Notes: generated from the sequence alone by a model not told the origin. DNA of 64,000 bases from Tetracentron sinense (GCA_015143295.1 CM026559.1:19296826-19360825), one strand, 5' to 3'; counted from the stretch's first letter, positions 32,203-43,118 are shown. Translations and numbers: made by a program.

Positions 32203-32514
32203 AAGAATAGGTACCCATTGCCTAGGATTGATGACTTGTTCGATCAGTTGAAGGGATCAAAATTTTTCTCTAACATCAATCTTCGGTCCGGTTACCACCA
32301 GTTGAAGATCAAGGCCGAGGATGTGCCCAAAACTGCTTTTCGGACTCGATACGGACACTACGAGTTCTTGGTGATGCCTTTTGCTCTCACAAATGCCCCA
32401 GTAGCCTTTATGGATTTAATGAACCGGGTGTTCCGGCCATACCTGGATCGATGCGTGATTGTGTTTATTGATGATATCTTGGTGTATTCCCAAACACGGG
32501 AAGATCACATATGA
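32203..32514 (+). pseudogene. pol: Gy3 pol, reverse transcriptase
   Basis: RT from [18 protein letters not shown] onward, with [14 protein letters not shown] (the motif A Asp of KIDLRSG is Asn), [18 protein letters not shown] and [12 protein letters not shown] (catalytic DD kept). It ends at a TGA at 32512-32514, beyond which the protein continues (DLRLALEIL). Confidence 0.9.
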
Positions 32515-32529
32515 GACCTTCGTCTTGCT

Positions 32530-33035
32530 TTGGAAATCCTGAGAGAGCACAAGCTGTACGCCAAACTCAGTAAGTGTGAGTTTTGGTTGGAAGAGGTGAC
32601 ATTCCTAGGCCACGTCATTTCTACGGAAGGCATTTCGGTAGATCCAAAGAAGATAGAGGCAGTCATGAGTTGGGCAAAGCCCAAGAGTGTCACAGAGATA
32701 CGCAGTTTCCTTGGGTTGGCAAGCTACTACAGGAGATTCGTAGAGGGTTTCTCCAGCCTTACGGCACTGCTCACTTATTTGACAAGGAAGAATGCAAAAT
32801 TTGTATGGAGTGATAAGTGTGAGATCAGTTTCACGGAACTGAAGAAGAGGCTTACCACGGCCCCCATCCTTACAGTGCCATTCGGACATGGTGGTTATGA
32901 GGTGTACAATGATGCCTCGTATGTTGGACTTGGGTGTGTGCTCATGCAACACAAGAAAGTCATTACCTATGCATCGAGGCAATTGAAAGAGTATGAAAAG
33001 AATTATCCCACGCACGACTTGGAGCTTACGGGCGG
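32530..33035 (+). pseudogene. pol: Gy3 pol, RT thumb and RNase H
   Basis: [43 protein letters not shown], then RNase [20 protein letters not shown] (usual YSDAS) and [18 protein letters not shown] frameshift just after HDLEL (about 33030) moves the rest to another frame. Confidence 0.9.
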
Positions 33036-33718
33036 TCGTGTTTGCACTCAAGATTTGGTGCCGTTACTTTTATGGGGTGGAGTTCAATGTGACGGATCAC
33101 AAGAGTCTCAAGTATCTCTTTTCCCAAAAGGAGCTGAATCTAAGGCAACGGTGTTGGATGGAATTTTTGAAAGACTATGACTGCACCATCCAATACTACC
33201 TGGGCAAAGCAAACATTGTAGCGGACGCCTTGAGTAGAAGACCTCCGGGGTTATTAGCACACATGTTGGTGCAAGAATGGAGATTATTGGAGGATTTGGC
33301 AAATCTGGACATTAGTGTGAATGATACAGTTCGCGGTCCTGTTTTGGCAAATGTCACGGTTCAGCCATATATTATAGATTTGATCCAAGAATATCAAGCC
33401 ACGGATGCTGAATTGTTGGCTTTCTGGGACAAGGAAGTTGCCAAGGGTAGTGAGGACTTCTCTCTCACTAGCCGAGGTGCTATCACATTCAAGGGAAGGC
33501 TATGTGTCCCAGCCAATGCAGATCTTCGGAGGGAGATTATGGATGAAGCACACCGTTCAAAGTACACAATGCATCCTGGGGGTACAAAGATGTACCGGAA
33601 CCTCAAGAGTGTCTTTTGGTGGCGGAATATGAAGAGCGATGTTGCGGAGTATGTGGCACGGTGTTTGGTGTGCCAACAGGTGAAGGCAGATCACTTGAGA
33701 CCGGCAGGTCTATTGTAG
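33036..33718 (+). pseudogene. pol: Gy3 pol, RNase H end and integrase zinc finger
   Basis: It continues as [49 protein letters not shown], then the integrase finger [20 protein letters not shown]...[18 protein letters not shown]. It ends with a TAG at 33716-33718 where Gln is usual. Confidence 0.9.
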
Positions 33719-34378
33719 TCTCTCCCGATTCCCAAGTGGAAATGGGAGCACATCTCCATAGACTTCATTGTTGGGTTGCCAAAGACGACAAGGAACTCAG
33801 ATGCGATATGGGTTGTGGTGAACCGTTTGACAAAGTCCGTGCATTTCTTACCTTACCGAACCACGTTCAATTCTAGCCAGTTAGCCGCTCTGTACATCAA
33901 GGAAGTGGTTAGACTACACGGGGTGCCAGTCAGTATCGTGTCGGATCGGGATCCAAGATTCACGTCTAGGTTCTGGAAGAGTTTTAAGGAAGCTATGGGT
34001 TCCCGACTCGATTTCAGCACCGCTTTTCATCCACAGACGGATGGAAAAACTGAGAGAGTGAACCAAATCATTGAAGACATGCTTCGAGCGTGTATGCTGG
34101 ATTTCAAGGGCAGTTGGGAAGAACACTTGCCTTTGGTTGAATTCGCCTCTAACAATAGCTATCAGGTGAGCATCCAAATGGCACCATTTGAGGCCTTATA
34201 TGGGCGGAGTTGCAGGTCTCCTCTCTATTGGGATGAGGTAGGAGAGAGGAAGGTGTTGGGTCTGGAGTTGATCGAGAAAATTGCTAATATAGTCAAGATC
34301 ATCCGGGATCAGTTGAAAGCCGCTCAAGATCGTCAAAAGAGCTATGTAGATACACGTCGCAGGGACTTGGAATTCTAG
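33719..34378 (+). pseudogene. pol: Gy3 pol, integrase catalytic core
   Basis: LPIPKWKWEHISIDFIVGLPK (first Asp), [29 protein letters not shown] (second Asp) and DGKTERVNQIIEDMLR (catalytic Glu) are all present, then FEALYGRSCRSPLYWDEVGE. The frame closes at 34376-34378 and the tail continues one frame over. Confidence 0.92.
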
Positions 34379-34799
34379 GTTAGGGGATCAAGTCTTTGTG
34401 AAGGTATCTCCTAGCAAGGGGATTATGAGATTTGGCAGGCGAGGCAAGCTTAGTCCTTGATATGTTGGCCCGTTTGAGATCATCACGCGAGTTGGTGAGG
34501 TTGCTTACAGGGTAGCTCTTCCATCTCACGTGGCCGCGGTTCACAACGTTTTCCATGTGTCCATGCTTCGGAAGTACATTACGGATCCTTCGCATGTCAT
34601 AGACTTGGAACCGTTGGAAATTCGAGAGGATTTCACTTTAGTTGAGAGGCCGTTTCATATATTGGATCGGAGAGATCAAGTTCTTTGCAACAAGATGATT
34701 TCGTTGGTTCTCGTGCAGTGGCAACATCATGCTCGAGAAGAGTCTACATGGGAGCATGAAGCCGAAGTGAAAGCGAAGTACCCGAAATTGTTTGAATGA
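34379..34799 (+). pseudogene. pol: Gy3 pol, integrase C-terminus and chromodomain tail
   Basis: After the shift it reads GDQVFVKVSPSKGIMRF..., with an early TGA (about 34457), then VAAVHNVFHVSMLRKYITDP and the chromodomain-type end VQWQHHAREESTWEHEAEV, stopping at 34797-34799. It lies 100 bp before the LTR. Confidence 0.88.
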
Positions 34800-34885
34800 G
34801 TTTTGTATAGGTTTTGTATATGACTTGTAATTTTGTTTTGGTTTGTAATGCAAGTATCGTCTAAATTTCGAGGATGAAATTTTTG

Positions 34886-34898
34886 TAAGGGGGGAGGA
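34886..34898 (+). promoter_or_regulatory. Gy3 polypurine tract
   Basis: TAAGGGGGGAGGA immediately before the LTR start TGTAGAGCCCC. Confidence 0.88.
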
Positions 34899-35110
34899 TG
34901 TAGAGCCCCAGACTTTTTCATGCTTAATGCATGACACTTTCATAGCTAATTTTCCTTTAATGTAGTACAATTAATAAATAAGGAAGAAATTGAAAATTCC
35001 AAAATGCCAAAAATGTTCCTTTTCCAAGTACGAACCCAATGCAAGTTGAATTGTTAAAATCCGACGAACGAGTCAAAAGATATGGCCAAAACAGTTTGGA
35101 CCTGCAGACC

Positions 35111-35256
35111 ACCGATCGCTCGGTCCATTGTAGCGATCGATCGGTCCACAACCGATCGATCAGAGGCTATCGACTGGTGCACTTTTTTGTATGGAGAAAT
35201 TTTCCAGAGAGCATGTTTTTGACTGGTCGCTCGGTCGAGAACACCGATTGCTTGGT
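35111..35256. promoter_or_regulatory. Phased palindrome array in the Gy3 LTR
   Basis: Units start at 35111, 35132 and 35151 (spacing 21, 19) and at 35222 and 35243 (spacing 21). Between them lies TATGGAGAAATTTTCCAGAGAG. Confidence 0.75.
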
Positions 35257-36213
35257 CCCCCGCGTTTTGCAGAAATTTCCGTAAGGCTGTTTTCATCTTT
35301 TGGGCGTTTCACTCATACCTTAAGATGTTTGCCCGAGCCTTTGGGGCTCATTTACCACACTTAGAATATATTAGAGAGGAAGAGAGAAGAGAAGGAGATT
35401 TTTAAACCTAGAGTTTGATTTTTGAGAAGAAATCAAAGGGTTTGTGAACCCTAGATCACTTCAAGCTCATTTTTCTTCAAAGTTCTCGGCTCAAGCTCGT
35501 GAGGAGCTCTTTCCCCAAGCTAGGGCAGCAACTCACGTACGTTTTGCAAGGGGTTTCTTCCCTCAAATTGTCAAGGTCGGTACCTTTTGCTACCCTCCTA
35601 GTGATAGTTCTTTATTTTTCTTCCCTTATTCCTATTATCCTTTATTTTTCCTTCATCTATATATGTGTTATGAGATGGGTTGTGTGAATGGTGAATGGAG
35701 ATGGATGTTGGCGAATGGATGCCGTGTGGATGATGTGATGAATGAAATGGGGAAGATCATTGCACCAATAATAAACATACAAGCATGTTGTGAATATGAA
35801 CCCACCTAGAAAAGCATGTGATAGGCTTAACAAATAATGTACTCACCATGTTTGATGAAATGCCCAGGTGAAAGAAATGAATTGTAAATTAAGGAAATGT
35901 ATGCTTAATTAATTGCAGAAATTGCTAGGACCTATGATAGTGTGCCTTCTTGTTTTCCCTAAATTAAATGAATATTGAATTGCTCAAATGATTGATGTTC
36001 TATGTATTGTTAACTCTCCAAATGTCATATTTAAATTTAAATGCAAGTATGTACACGCTTCCACGAGCACGACATGCATGACATGAATTTACCGAGGTTT
36101 TCAAGAATGAGAATTAGAAGTGGGACATATCCTACGATATGTGTTACCTCGCTTTTGGCAAGAACAAGACTACCATGCACAAAGAAGGGTTTCCCTTCCG
36201 TCGCAAGTGCATC

Positions 36214-36440
36214 TAGGAAGAAGGGTCTCCCTTCCCTCACAAGTAGTTTATTTTCCAAGCAAGCATGAGACATGACATGGGAAGCATGAGCATCTAGGAA
36301 GAAGGGTCTCCCTTCCCTCACAAGTAGTTTATTTTCCAAGCAAGCATGAGACATGACATGGCAAGCATGAGCATCTAGGAAGAAGGGTCTCCCTTCCCTC
36401 ACAAGTAGCATGAACATATTTATTTTCCAAGCAAGCATGA
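36214..36440. repeat. LTR minisatellite in Gy3 (82-bp units)
   Basis: Three units starting at about 36214, 36296 and 36378. Each has the dyad GAAGGGTCTCCCTTC and CCAAGCAAGCATGAGACATG. Confidence 0.9.
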
Positions 36441-36696
36441 CATGACATGACATGACACGCATGACACGACAAGACCAGACAGACAAGACAAGTTTTCAAG
36501 CACGAAAAAGGACAATGTGAGTCAAGTCTAGTGTACGATGTTTTCAAGGGTTTTATCGGCTTTTACGAAAATGCAAGCATGATTATAAACTGCTTTACTT
36601 TCCTGTTATAAGATTAACTGCTTCCTGCTTATATATATATATATCATTGTTGCTATACTATGACTATTGGTTAGCATTTGGTAAGCCTTACTTCTT

Positions 36697-36816
36697 ATGT
36701 CGGCAGGTGATAGCGGAGCGGCTGCTCCTTTTGATGTTTGTGCTTCTGGCCCATGGGTGGAGGAGGAGTACGTCGAGGAACCTGTAGAGGAACCTCCGGT
36801 AGTGGGTTATTATTAG
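36697..36816 (+). CDS. Conserved LTR micro-ORF, Gy3 copy (39 aa)
   Basis: ATG at 36697, TAG at 36814-36816. The core is APFDVCASGPWVEEEY followed by VEEP repeats, ending V-G-Y-Y. The length equals the Gy1 and sB copies. The upstream sequence CTTACTTCTT-ATGTCGGCAG is kept although the stem-loop is deleted. Confidence 0.5.
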   Translation: MSAGDSGAAAPFDVCASGPWVEEEYVEEPVEEPPVVGYY

Positions 36817-37128
36817 AGGTGGTAGATTCTGAGTGAATAACTGTGGGTGAGTTGAGAGCGATATATTCATGTATTTTGGCGGGCCTGTCCGCACTTTCTT
36901 TTGTGTATTTTCTTTTTGTATAAACTTGGAGCATGTATATGTATATACACATAGAGGTTTTCGGTTAAGTCTTCCACTGTGCTTTATAGTTATGTTTCCG
37001 CTATTATTGTCCTCTATTGTGTATGCTCCAGGTCTGTTGCAGGTTGTTTTGGTCAAGCAAGTCATGCAAGTCATGATGAGTCGTCCAAGATTCACTCTAA
37101 CTCCTAGGGTGGGTTTTGGATCGCGACA

Positions 37129-37801
37129 ATCTCTCTCTAAGACTCCACTTGGAGAATGGACACCCAATGTCGAATAAAGGCCTTCAGCCCATATCAAACT
37201 TCCTGACCCGTAGGTCCTCAGTAGCAACCAAGTGTGGAGCAAACCTCGACAATTCGGTGAACTTAGCCTCATACTCGGCTACGCTCATTGACCCTTGCTC
37301 CAAAAGCATAAACTCCCTCGCTTTTTGTTCCCGAATAAACCTGGGAAAGTACTGCTCTCTGAAAGTCTCTAAGAACTCTACCCAAGTCTAGGGCACTCCT
37401 GCCTTTGCAAGGTCTCTCTGCCTTTGGGCAGCTCTCCACCAGTGTTCGGCTTCACCTTCCATCACGAAGGAAGCCCATTCTACTCTTTGCTCCTCAGTAC
37501 AACGGAGAGCCCGAAAGGTCTTCTCCAACTGCATAATCCAAGACTCTGCCACCATTGGGTCCAGAGTACCGTAAAATGTCGGAGGCCGCAGTCTCCGGAA
37601 AGCTTCAAGCCCCGCGGTGTGATGCACCGGTGTAGGCACTAGAGTAGCCGGTGGGGTAGGAGTAGGTCTCGCTGCCAACAATGCCAAAGTCTCGACTATG
37701 GAGTTCATAGCGTTCGTGAAATACAATGGTTCCTCTTCTCTCGGAACTTCACTCTCGGCCCTCCGAGTATGGTAACCTCGACCCGGAGTGCCGCGTCTCA
37801 T
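37129..37801 (-). pseudogene. gag: Gy2 gag, N-terminal part
   Basis: Starts at ATG 37801 (MRRGTPGRGYHTRR), then a Pro-rich linker and the gag core: TAGLEAFRRLRPPTF, WIMQLEKTFRALRCTEEQ, GEAEHWWRAAQRQRD. A stop at about 37388 follows, with further gag sequence to 37134 (EQGSMSVAEYEAKFTELSRFAPHLV). It is interrupted by Gy3. A second stop follows KFDMG. Confidence 0.88.
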
Positions 37802-38214
37802 GATATCAAATCCTAAGATCCATTGGCAAAACATGAGTCTAACATGGATACCAACCTCACACATCCTATAGCAGTTCAATATACATGAATTGCTATTACG
37901 CATATTGTATACGTCGAGGTATACACATAATCAGATAAGTATAACTTAGAGTGTCCTAGCATGACTAAGTTGGGCATCTACCCTTTCTGGAATAAAACTC
38001 AGGACATAGTCTAAATTAGCGCCTAGACTAAGATCCTAGACTGACCGAAGGGCTCGCTTGATACCGGTTATGTCGTGGTAACAACCCTAAGACAACAAGT
38101 CCATCTGAGTTCTAAGTTCAACTCGGAGAACTACTTCCGCTTACTAGAGACAACTTTCTAGAGTAAGATAACTCTAGTTCCAACTTGAAGGACACTAGCC
38201 TACGTGACCTAATG
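37802..38214 (-). other. Gy2 5' leader
   Basis: About 410 bp of untranslated sequence between primer site and gag. It shares GAGTCTAAC.. with the Gy1 and Gy4 leaders. Nothing else seen. Confidence 0.5.
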
Positions 38215-38231
38215 CCTAGGCTCTGATACCA
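38215..38231 (-). promoter_or_regulatory. Gy2 primer binding site
   Basis: The minus strand is TGGTATCAGAGCCTAGG, four bases inside the LTR end at 38236. It is the initiator Met tRNA complement. Confidence 0.92.
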
Positions 38232-38235
38232 AGTC

Positions 38236-40112
38236 TGTCGCGACCCAAAATACCCCCTAGGAGTTAGGGATACATTGACTTGTGACCGCCGTATCATACC
38301 TCCAGTAGAATACATAAGGCACACATGGAGACCTGTCAGAAACACAAACATATCTAGCGGAAGCGATAAAGAATGCACAGTGGGATAAAATACTAAACAT
38401 AGCGGAAGCAAAGCGATACTCCTATAACTCAGTTCAAGTATGAACCAACAAAAGTATATACATGTGAGAAACCCAAAAGTGGACTGGACAAACCCCACAC
38501 TCGCATCACAAAATAACATCTTAAAGTTCTAAGTCTGCCGATCAACAAAAGTCGAAGTCTCGACACCTATCTATAGGACCATCGTCCTGATAATGATCCA
38601 TGGAAGGCTCCGGGCTGAAGTACTCTTCCTCCAACCATGGTTCCGTGCCACATATGTCGAATGGAGCCCGAGCACCTGCCGATGATAACAAATATCGGCT
38701 GAGCGTGGAATACTCAGTGTATACAAACTAATAACAATAAAGCATTAAGCATAGAGCATACGAATCATGGAGAATAAAATCCGTAAAAACATGTAAGAGC
38801 GTGGAAACCTCAAAATAACATGTGAGATGAGGTTCGAAACCAAAACCAAAACTGCAACCGTGTGAGTCATGCGATAATCATAGCCTTGTGAGTTCTTGTG
38901 AGTTCATGGAGTTACATAGAGTCATTATGATCCGTAGAGACATGGAGATACCATAGAGCACAACATAGAGCATATCCTTAGAGATCTTAGAGTGTTACAT
39001 TTATGATCCGTAGAGCTTGTGAGACAATCTAAAAGCTTATCATAGAGTTCCTTGTGAGCATAGTATGATCCGTAGAGCTTGTGAAACGATCTTAGAGAAA
39101 TCATAGAGTGACTTAGAATCGTTCCTTATTAGTCTTTTTGTGAAAAACACCTTTTCGTACATTGAGAAATTCATGGAAAACATCGATTCATGCGAGACAT
39201 GCGAGCATATGAACATATGAGGGTAATAATCATAAATAAGCATCAAAATCCCTTAGAGGTATTTCTCCAACACTTAGAGTGCACCATAACGATAACTTAC
39301 ATCCAACATAGTATAACATCCTTCCATACCATAGCAAATCAAGGTATATGTAGCATGGAGTAAGAAGAATCATATTGAACAACTAGTAGGATTGCAAGAT
39401 TGGTAGTAGAGTGTATCTACCATGGTAAAATGAATGTCTTTGATTCCCACAAGCTGGAACAAGCAAGAACCATGAGTTCTTGGTTGAGAATCACCAAAAA
39501 CAATGGAAGAACTTAATCTTCCACATGCTTGAACAATCACCAAGCTCCTCTCCTTCTTCTCTCTCTCAAAATCTCTCAAATTAGGGCACAGAGGGTTTGT
39601 GAATCCCTAAGGCACGAGCTCAGCCTATTTATAGGCAAGGGATGGTGGTTAAAGTCTTAAACACCCTTAATGAAGAAAATCTACATATAACCGATCGATC
39701 GATGGTACATACCGAGCGATCGGTGGCTTACCGGTCGATTCGGTGGTTTCAACCGAGAGATCGGTTGAAAACACCCTCTCTGGAAAATTTCCCCATACAA
39801 AAAAGTTAACCAGTCGATAGCCTTCGATCGATCAGTAGTTGACCGGTCGATCGGAGGATGGCACCGAGCGATCGGTGATCCCCTGTTTTGCTGTAAAACC
39901 ATGTTCTGATTACTTGAAACTTCTCCAACATCATTCTACCACTCTTTTTTGTTGAATACATGCTCCTTAGTAATATCTAGGCCCATTGAAACATGCATGC
40001 CATAAATCCAAACTCGTATATTAACATAAAGCCCATTAGTGCACAAAACCACACTTGAGCACTATTCACACACTATTCATCACTTAGTGCAATAAAGATT
40101 CGGGGCTCTACA
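38236..40112 (-). mobile_element. 5' LTR of chromovirus Gy2 (1877 bp)
   Basis: TGTCGCGACCC at 38236 to GGGGCTCTACA at 40112, with TTTGG at 40113-40117 matching 26423-26427. It retains the TATA box (GCCTATAAATAGGC on the minus strand, about 39622-39635) that the 3' LTR lacks. Palindromes are at 39690-39890 and the tandem repeat at 38930-39125. The micro-ORF frame at about 38690-38540 lacks ATG but stays open longer than in the 3' LTR. Confidence 0.93.
39690..39890. promoter_or_regulatory. Phased palindrome array in the Gy2 5' LTR
   Basis: Units start at 39690, 39711, 39730 and 39752 (spacing 21, 19, 22, the last with a one-base insertion). A second group lies at about 39820-39880 after a GGAAAATTTCC spacer. 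Confidence 0.72.
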
Positions 40113-40983
40113 TTTGGAATGATTCTATGGTTCTTAAACCCATGATTCTCTCAAGTTGAAACCCCAGGAGAAAAACCCCTTTCTCCTCTCTCCCTCTCTC
40201 TCAAAATACAATCTCCAAGGGTTTATGAACCTTTAAGGCTCGGGCAAGCCTTATAGGCAAGGGTTGAATACCCCAAAAGATGAAAAAGCCCTTAATGAAA
40301 TTCTACAAAACGTGAAGGACTGAGCGATCGGTGGTTATGACAGATCGATCGGTGCCCAACCGAGTGATCGGTGTTGTTGATCGAGCGATCAGTTGAAAAC
40401 ACCATCTCTGGAATTTTTCCCCATACATCAACAGATACCGATCAATTGGTTTTGGACCGATTGATCGCTAGTTTGGACCGAGCGATCCGTAGTGATTGGT
40501 TCTCTGCAGATTTTTGCTGTTTTCATCCTATTTTGGTATTTCGGCCATAACTTTTGACTCGTTCGTCAGATTTCGACGATTCAACTTGCGTTGGATTCAT
40601 CTTTCAAAAAGGAACATTTTGGCATTTCAGAATCTTCAAATTCTTCTTTATTTATTAATTATACTATGTGAAAGATCAAGCATTTCAGAATCTGCAAATT
40701 CTTCTTTATTTATTAATTATACTACGTGAAAGATCAATTGACTATGAGAAGACTATTCATTAAGTACGAAAAGTTCTGGGGAGCTACAATAGCACCCTTA
40801 AGTTTATGTCTCTCCAATCCATTAATTAATAGCTAGCACAGATTATATATCTCCTCCTCCATAGATTTGAGCCATTAAAAAAGTGGAATGGTCTAGATGG
40901 GGAGGTTGGCCCTTTGTCGTGTATAATACAAGAGTGCAGCTGACTTTGAACTAGACTGTGGTATGAACTAGGAACTTTGAAAT

Positions 40984-41350
40984 ATCTTCTCAAATCTAGA
41001 AAGCCATGACAATACATCACTGGTTACAATCAAACTGGATCCGTGCCTCTTTGTGGGGTTGCATAGATCATCATCAGGAGGAACCAAAGGCCCCACAGGC
41101 CACACCTGGTCGTGTGCCAAATTCTTCCCCAAGTGATCTAAACACATGCATTCCAACTCAATGAATGAATTTAAAACGACTCCGGCCCCATTACTTGCTA
41201 TATTAGCAAGAAATCCAACTTTATAAATTTCGAAACAGGCTCTCCTTCTACTTAGCTATGTAAACAGTTAAGAGCTACCACCAGTGGAAAAGAAGACTAG
41301 CACTTTAGCTGGAGGCCCGAATTTAGTCATGATTCGAGGAATTGGGACCT
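40984..41350 (-). pseudogene. UDP-glycosyltransferase fragment (UGT89-like), broken
   Basis: Remnant of a plant family-1 glycosyltransferase, which transfers sugar from UDP-sugars to small molecules such as flavonoids. On the minus strand 41275-41220 gives VEGEPVSKFIK. A one-base shift follows, then FLANIASNGAGVVLNSFIELE (41215-41150), DHLGKNLAHDQVWPVGPLVPPDDD and SDVLSWLSRFEK (to about 40984). The order and spacing fit the middle of UGT89-type proteins, up to just before the expected VVYVCFGS region. The start and the C-terminal PSPG sugar-binding motif are missing. Upstream traces (WW, then TAG) reach about 41290-41300. The assignment rests on motif memory; a search would settle the subfamily. 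Confidence 0.75.
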
Positions 41351-42008
41351 CCACCTCTCTTTGGTAGCCAAAGTAGAAGATGGAGATGGAGTAAACGTAC
41401 TCCCAGCTCTAGTTGTGTCTCTCTTTTGAATGTACTTGAGAAATTCTAGATAGAGAAGGAGAAGAAGGTTAGGAGAGGAAGGGTTCAGTTGGGTGAACAT
41501 AGAGAATAGTGATCATTACAGAAAACAAAATATTTTTTAAAATTGGTGTATGATAAGAACTTATTGAGTTGCTCATAGCAGCACCAAAAAAAAAAAACCT
41601 TAATTAAATCTGGAGTTTTCTCATCTCAACACCGATGTCACAATCTTTACACAATTCTGCGACACCTTCTTTGACGATAATCAAGGAATCAAATCATTTC
41701 TCAATAATTTTCTCATCACATTTTAAAATTAAACTCTATCAATGTAATTCTCAGCAAACCAATGCTCAAATTCCTCAAAAAAATTAGTTGTTGATTGTGC
41801 AGATTCTACATAAGATGGATGAAACCTATTAGCTCATGGATATCACTAATAGATGAATTGTTTTGGTTATATGTTACACTAATGACTTGCTAATTAAGAA
41901 TCTGTAATAATTTAAAACAATATAACAAATAAAAAAGTAGAATAAATATGTACACCCTTTATTTGAAAAGAATTGTCCGATGGGTTTAGACAATATTTGA
42001 AAAGAATC
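41351..42008. other. Spacer with inverted copy of the 24.1-kb remnant
   Basis: AT-rich. On the minus strand at about 41610-41690, KEGVAELCKDCDIGV resembles the plus-strand remnant at 24090-24130. TTTTTTTTGGTGCTGCTATGAGC (41597-41575) likewise resembles 24525-24545. No ORF or element edge is clear. Confidence 0.4.
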
Positions 42009-43118
42009 GGTCCAAAACCAATCGATCGGAGGCTATCGACTGGTTGAAAATTTTGTATGGGGAAATTTTCCAGAGAGCTCGTTTTTGACCGGGAGCTTGG
42101 TCAATTTACCAATTGCTCGGTAGGCAACCGATCGATCGGTCATAACCACCGATCGCTCGGTCTTCGCGTTTTTGCAGAAATTTCATTAAGGGTGTTTTCA
42201 TCTTTTGGGCGGTTCACTCATGCCTTAAAGGCTTTGCCCGAGCGTTTGGGGGTTCATTAACCCTAAGAAGAACATTTGAGAGATAGAGAGAGAAGAGAAG
42301 GGGATTTCTAACCTAGGGTTTACTTTTGAGAAGAAATCAAAGGGTTTGTGAATTCTAGATCACCTCAAGCTTGGATTGCTTCAAGATTTCGGTTCAAGCT
42401 CGTGAGGACAACACTCTCCAAGATAGGGCAGCATCTCATGGACGTTTTGGAAGGGGATTCTTTCCCTTATTTATCAAGGTCGGTACCTCTTGCTACCCTC
42501 CTAGTTATAGCTTTTCTTTCTTCCCTTATTCTTGTATTCTTTGTTTTCTTCCATCTATAAATGTATTATGAGTTGAAATGGTGAATGGTGTGAATGGAGA
42601 GGGGAGTTGGCGATTGGATGCCGTGTGAAATGATGTGATGAATGAAATGGGGAGGGCATTGTATCCATAATAAACATACATGTGTGATGTGAACATCAAC
42701 CCACCTAGAAAAGCATGATATAGGTTTAATAAATAATGAACACACCCCAAGTTTGATGAAATGCCAAGGTGAATATAAATGGGTCGTAAATTAAGAAATT
42801 GCATGCTTAAATGCTTATGGAATTTGCTAGGGCTCATGATAGTGTGATTTCTCGTTTCCCTAAATTACATGAATATTGAATTGCTCAAATGATTGATGTT
42901 CTATGTATTGTTAACTCTCCAAATGTCATATTTAAATTTAATTGCAAGTATGCACACGCGTCCACGAGCACGACATGCATGACATGAATTTACCGAGGTT
43001 TTCAAGAACGAGAATTAGAGGTGGGACATATCCTACGATATGTTTTACCTCGCTTTTGGCAAGAACAAGACTATCATGCATAAAGAAGGGTTTCCCTTCC
43101 CTCGCAAGTGCATTTAGG

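Larger units (their letters stand above)
32190..37128 (+). mobile_element. Gy3: 5'-truncated chromovirus inside Gy2 gag
   Basis: It starts abruptly in the RT domain (about 32203) and runs through RNase H, integrase, chromodomain tail, polypurine tract and one complete LTR (34899-37128). The 5' LTR, gag, protease and first part of RT are absent, so the left TSD is lost. The right flank is ATCTC (37129-37133). The orientation is opposite to its host Gy2. Confidence 0.9.
34899..37128 (+). mobile_element. 3' LTR of Gy3 (2230 bp)
   Basis: TGTAGAGCCCCAGAC...TTTTGGATCGCGACA. It contains the conserved block complementary to AACTTTTGACTCGTTCG (35040-35090), palindrome arrays (35111-35256), a tandem repeat (36214-36440) and the micro-ORF (36697-36816). 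The TATA region is degenerate (ACCTTAAG, about 35320). The stem-loop upstream of the micro-ORF has been removed by a deletion of about 25 bp at about 36682-36690. Confidence 0.93.
24788..40788 (-). mobile_element. Solo LTR sD (gypsy, minus), split by Gy2
   Basis: Pieces 24788-26427 and 40118-40788 make one LTR of about 2.3 kb, TGTCACGCCCCC...GGGGAGCTACA. It is flanked by ATAGC at 24783-24787 and 40789-40793. No internal coding region of its own remains. It contains the micro-ORF (25216-25061), stem-loop, minisatellite (25440-25770) and palindromes (40319-40393 and a weaker group to about 40490), plus a TATA-like CTATAAGG complement near 40250. Confidence 0.9.

Noticed and set aside
36037..36486. 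Long open frames across the LTR tandem repeats (also 6373-6766 and 42938-43195)
   Set aside because: They come from repeat units whose length is a multiple of three. There is no conserved start, no domain, and open frames occur on both strands of the same repeat.
38118..38519. 133-codon minus frame over the Gy2 5' LTR start and primer site (and 26298-26654 in the 3' LTR)
   Set aside because: It spans non-coding LTR sequence and, at 38118, the primer site, and has no conserved motif. The two copies are alike only because the LTRs are.
40826..41156. Two overlapping minus frames as a possible intact small gene
   Set aside because: The upper one is the UGT fragment, which begins in mid-protein with a frameshift upstream. 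The lower one has no recognisable content.
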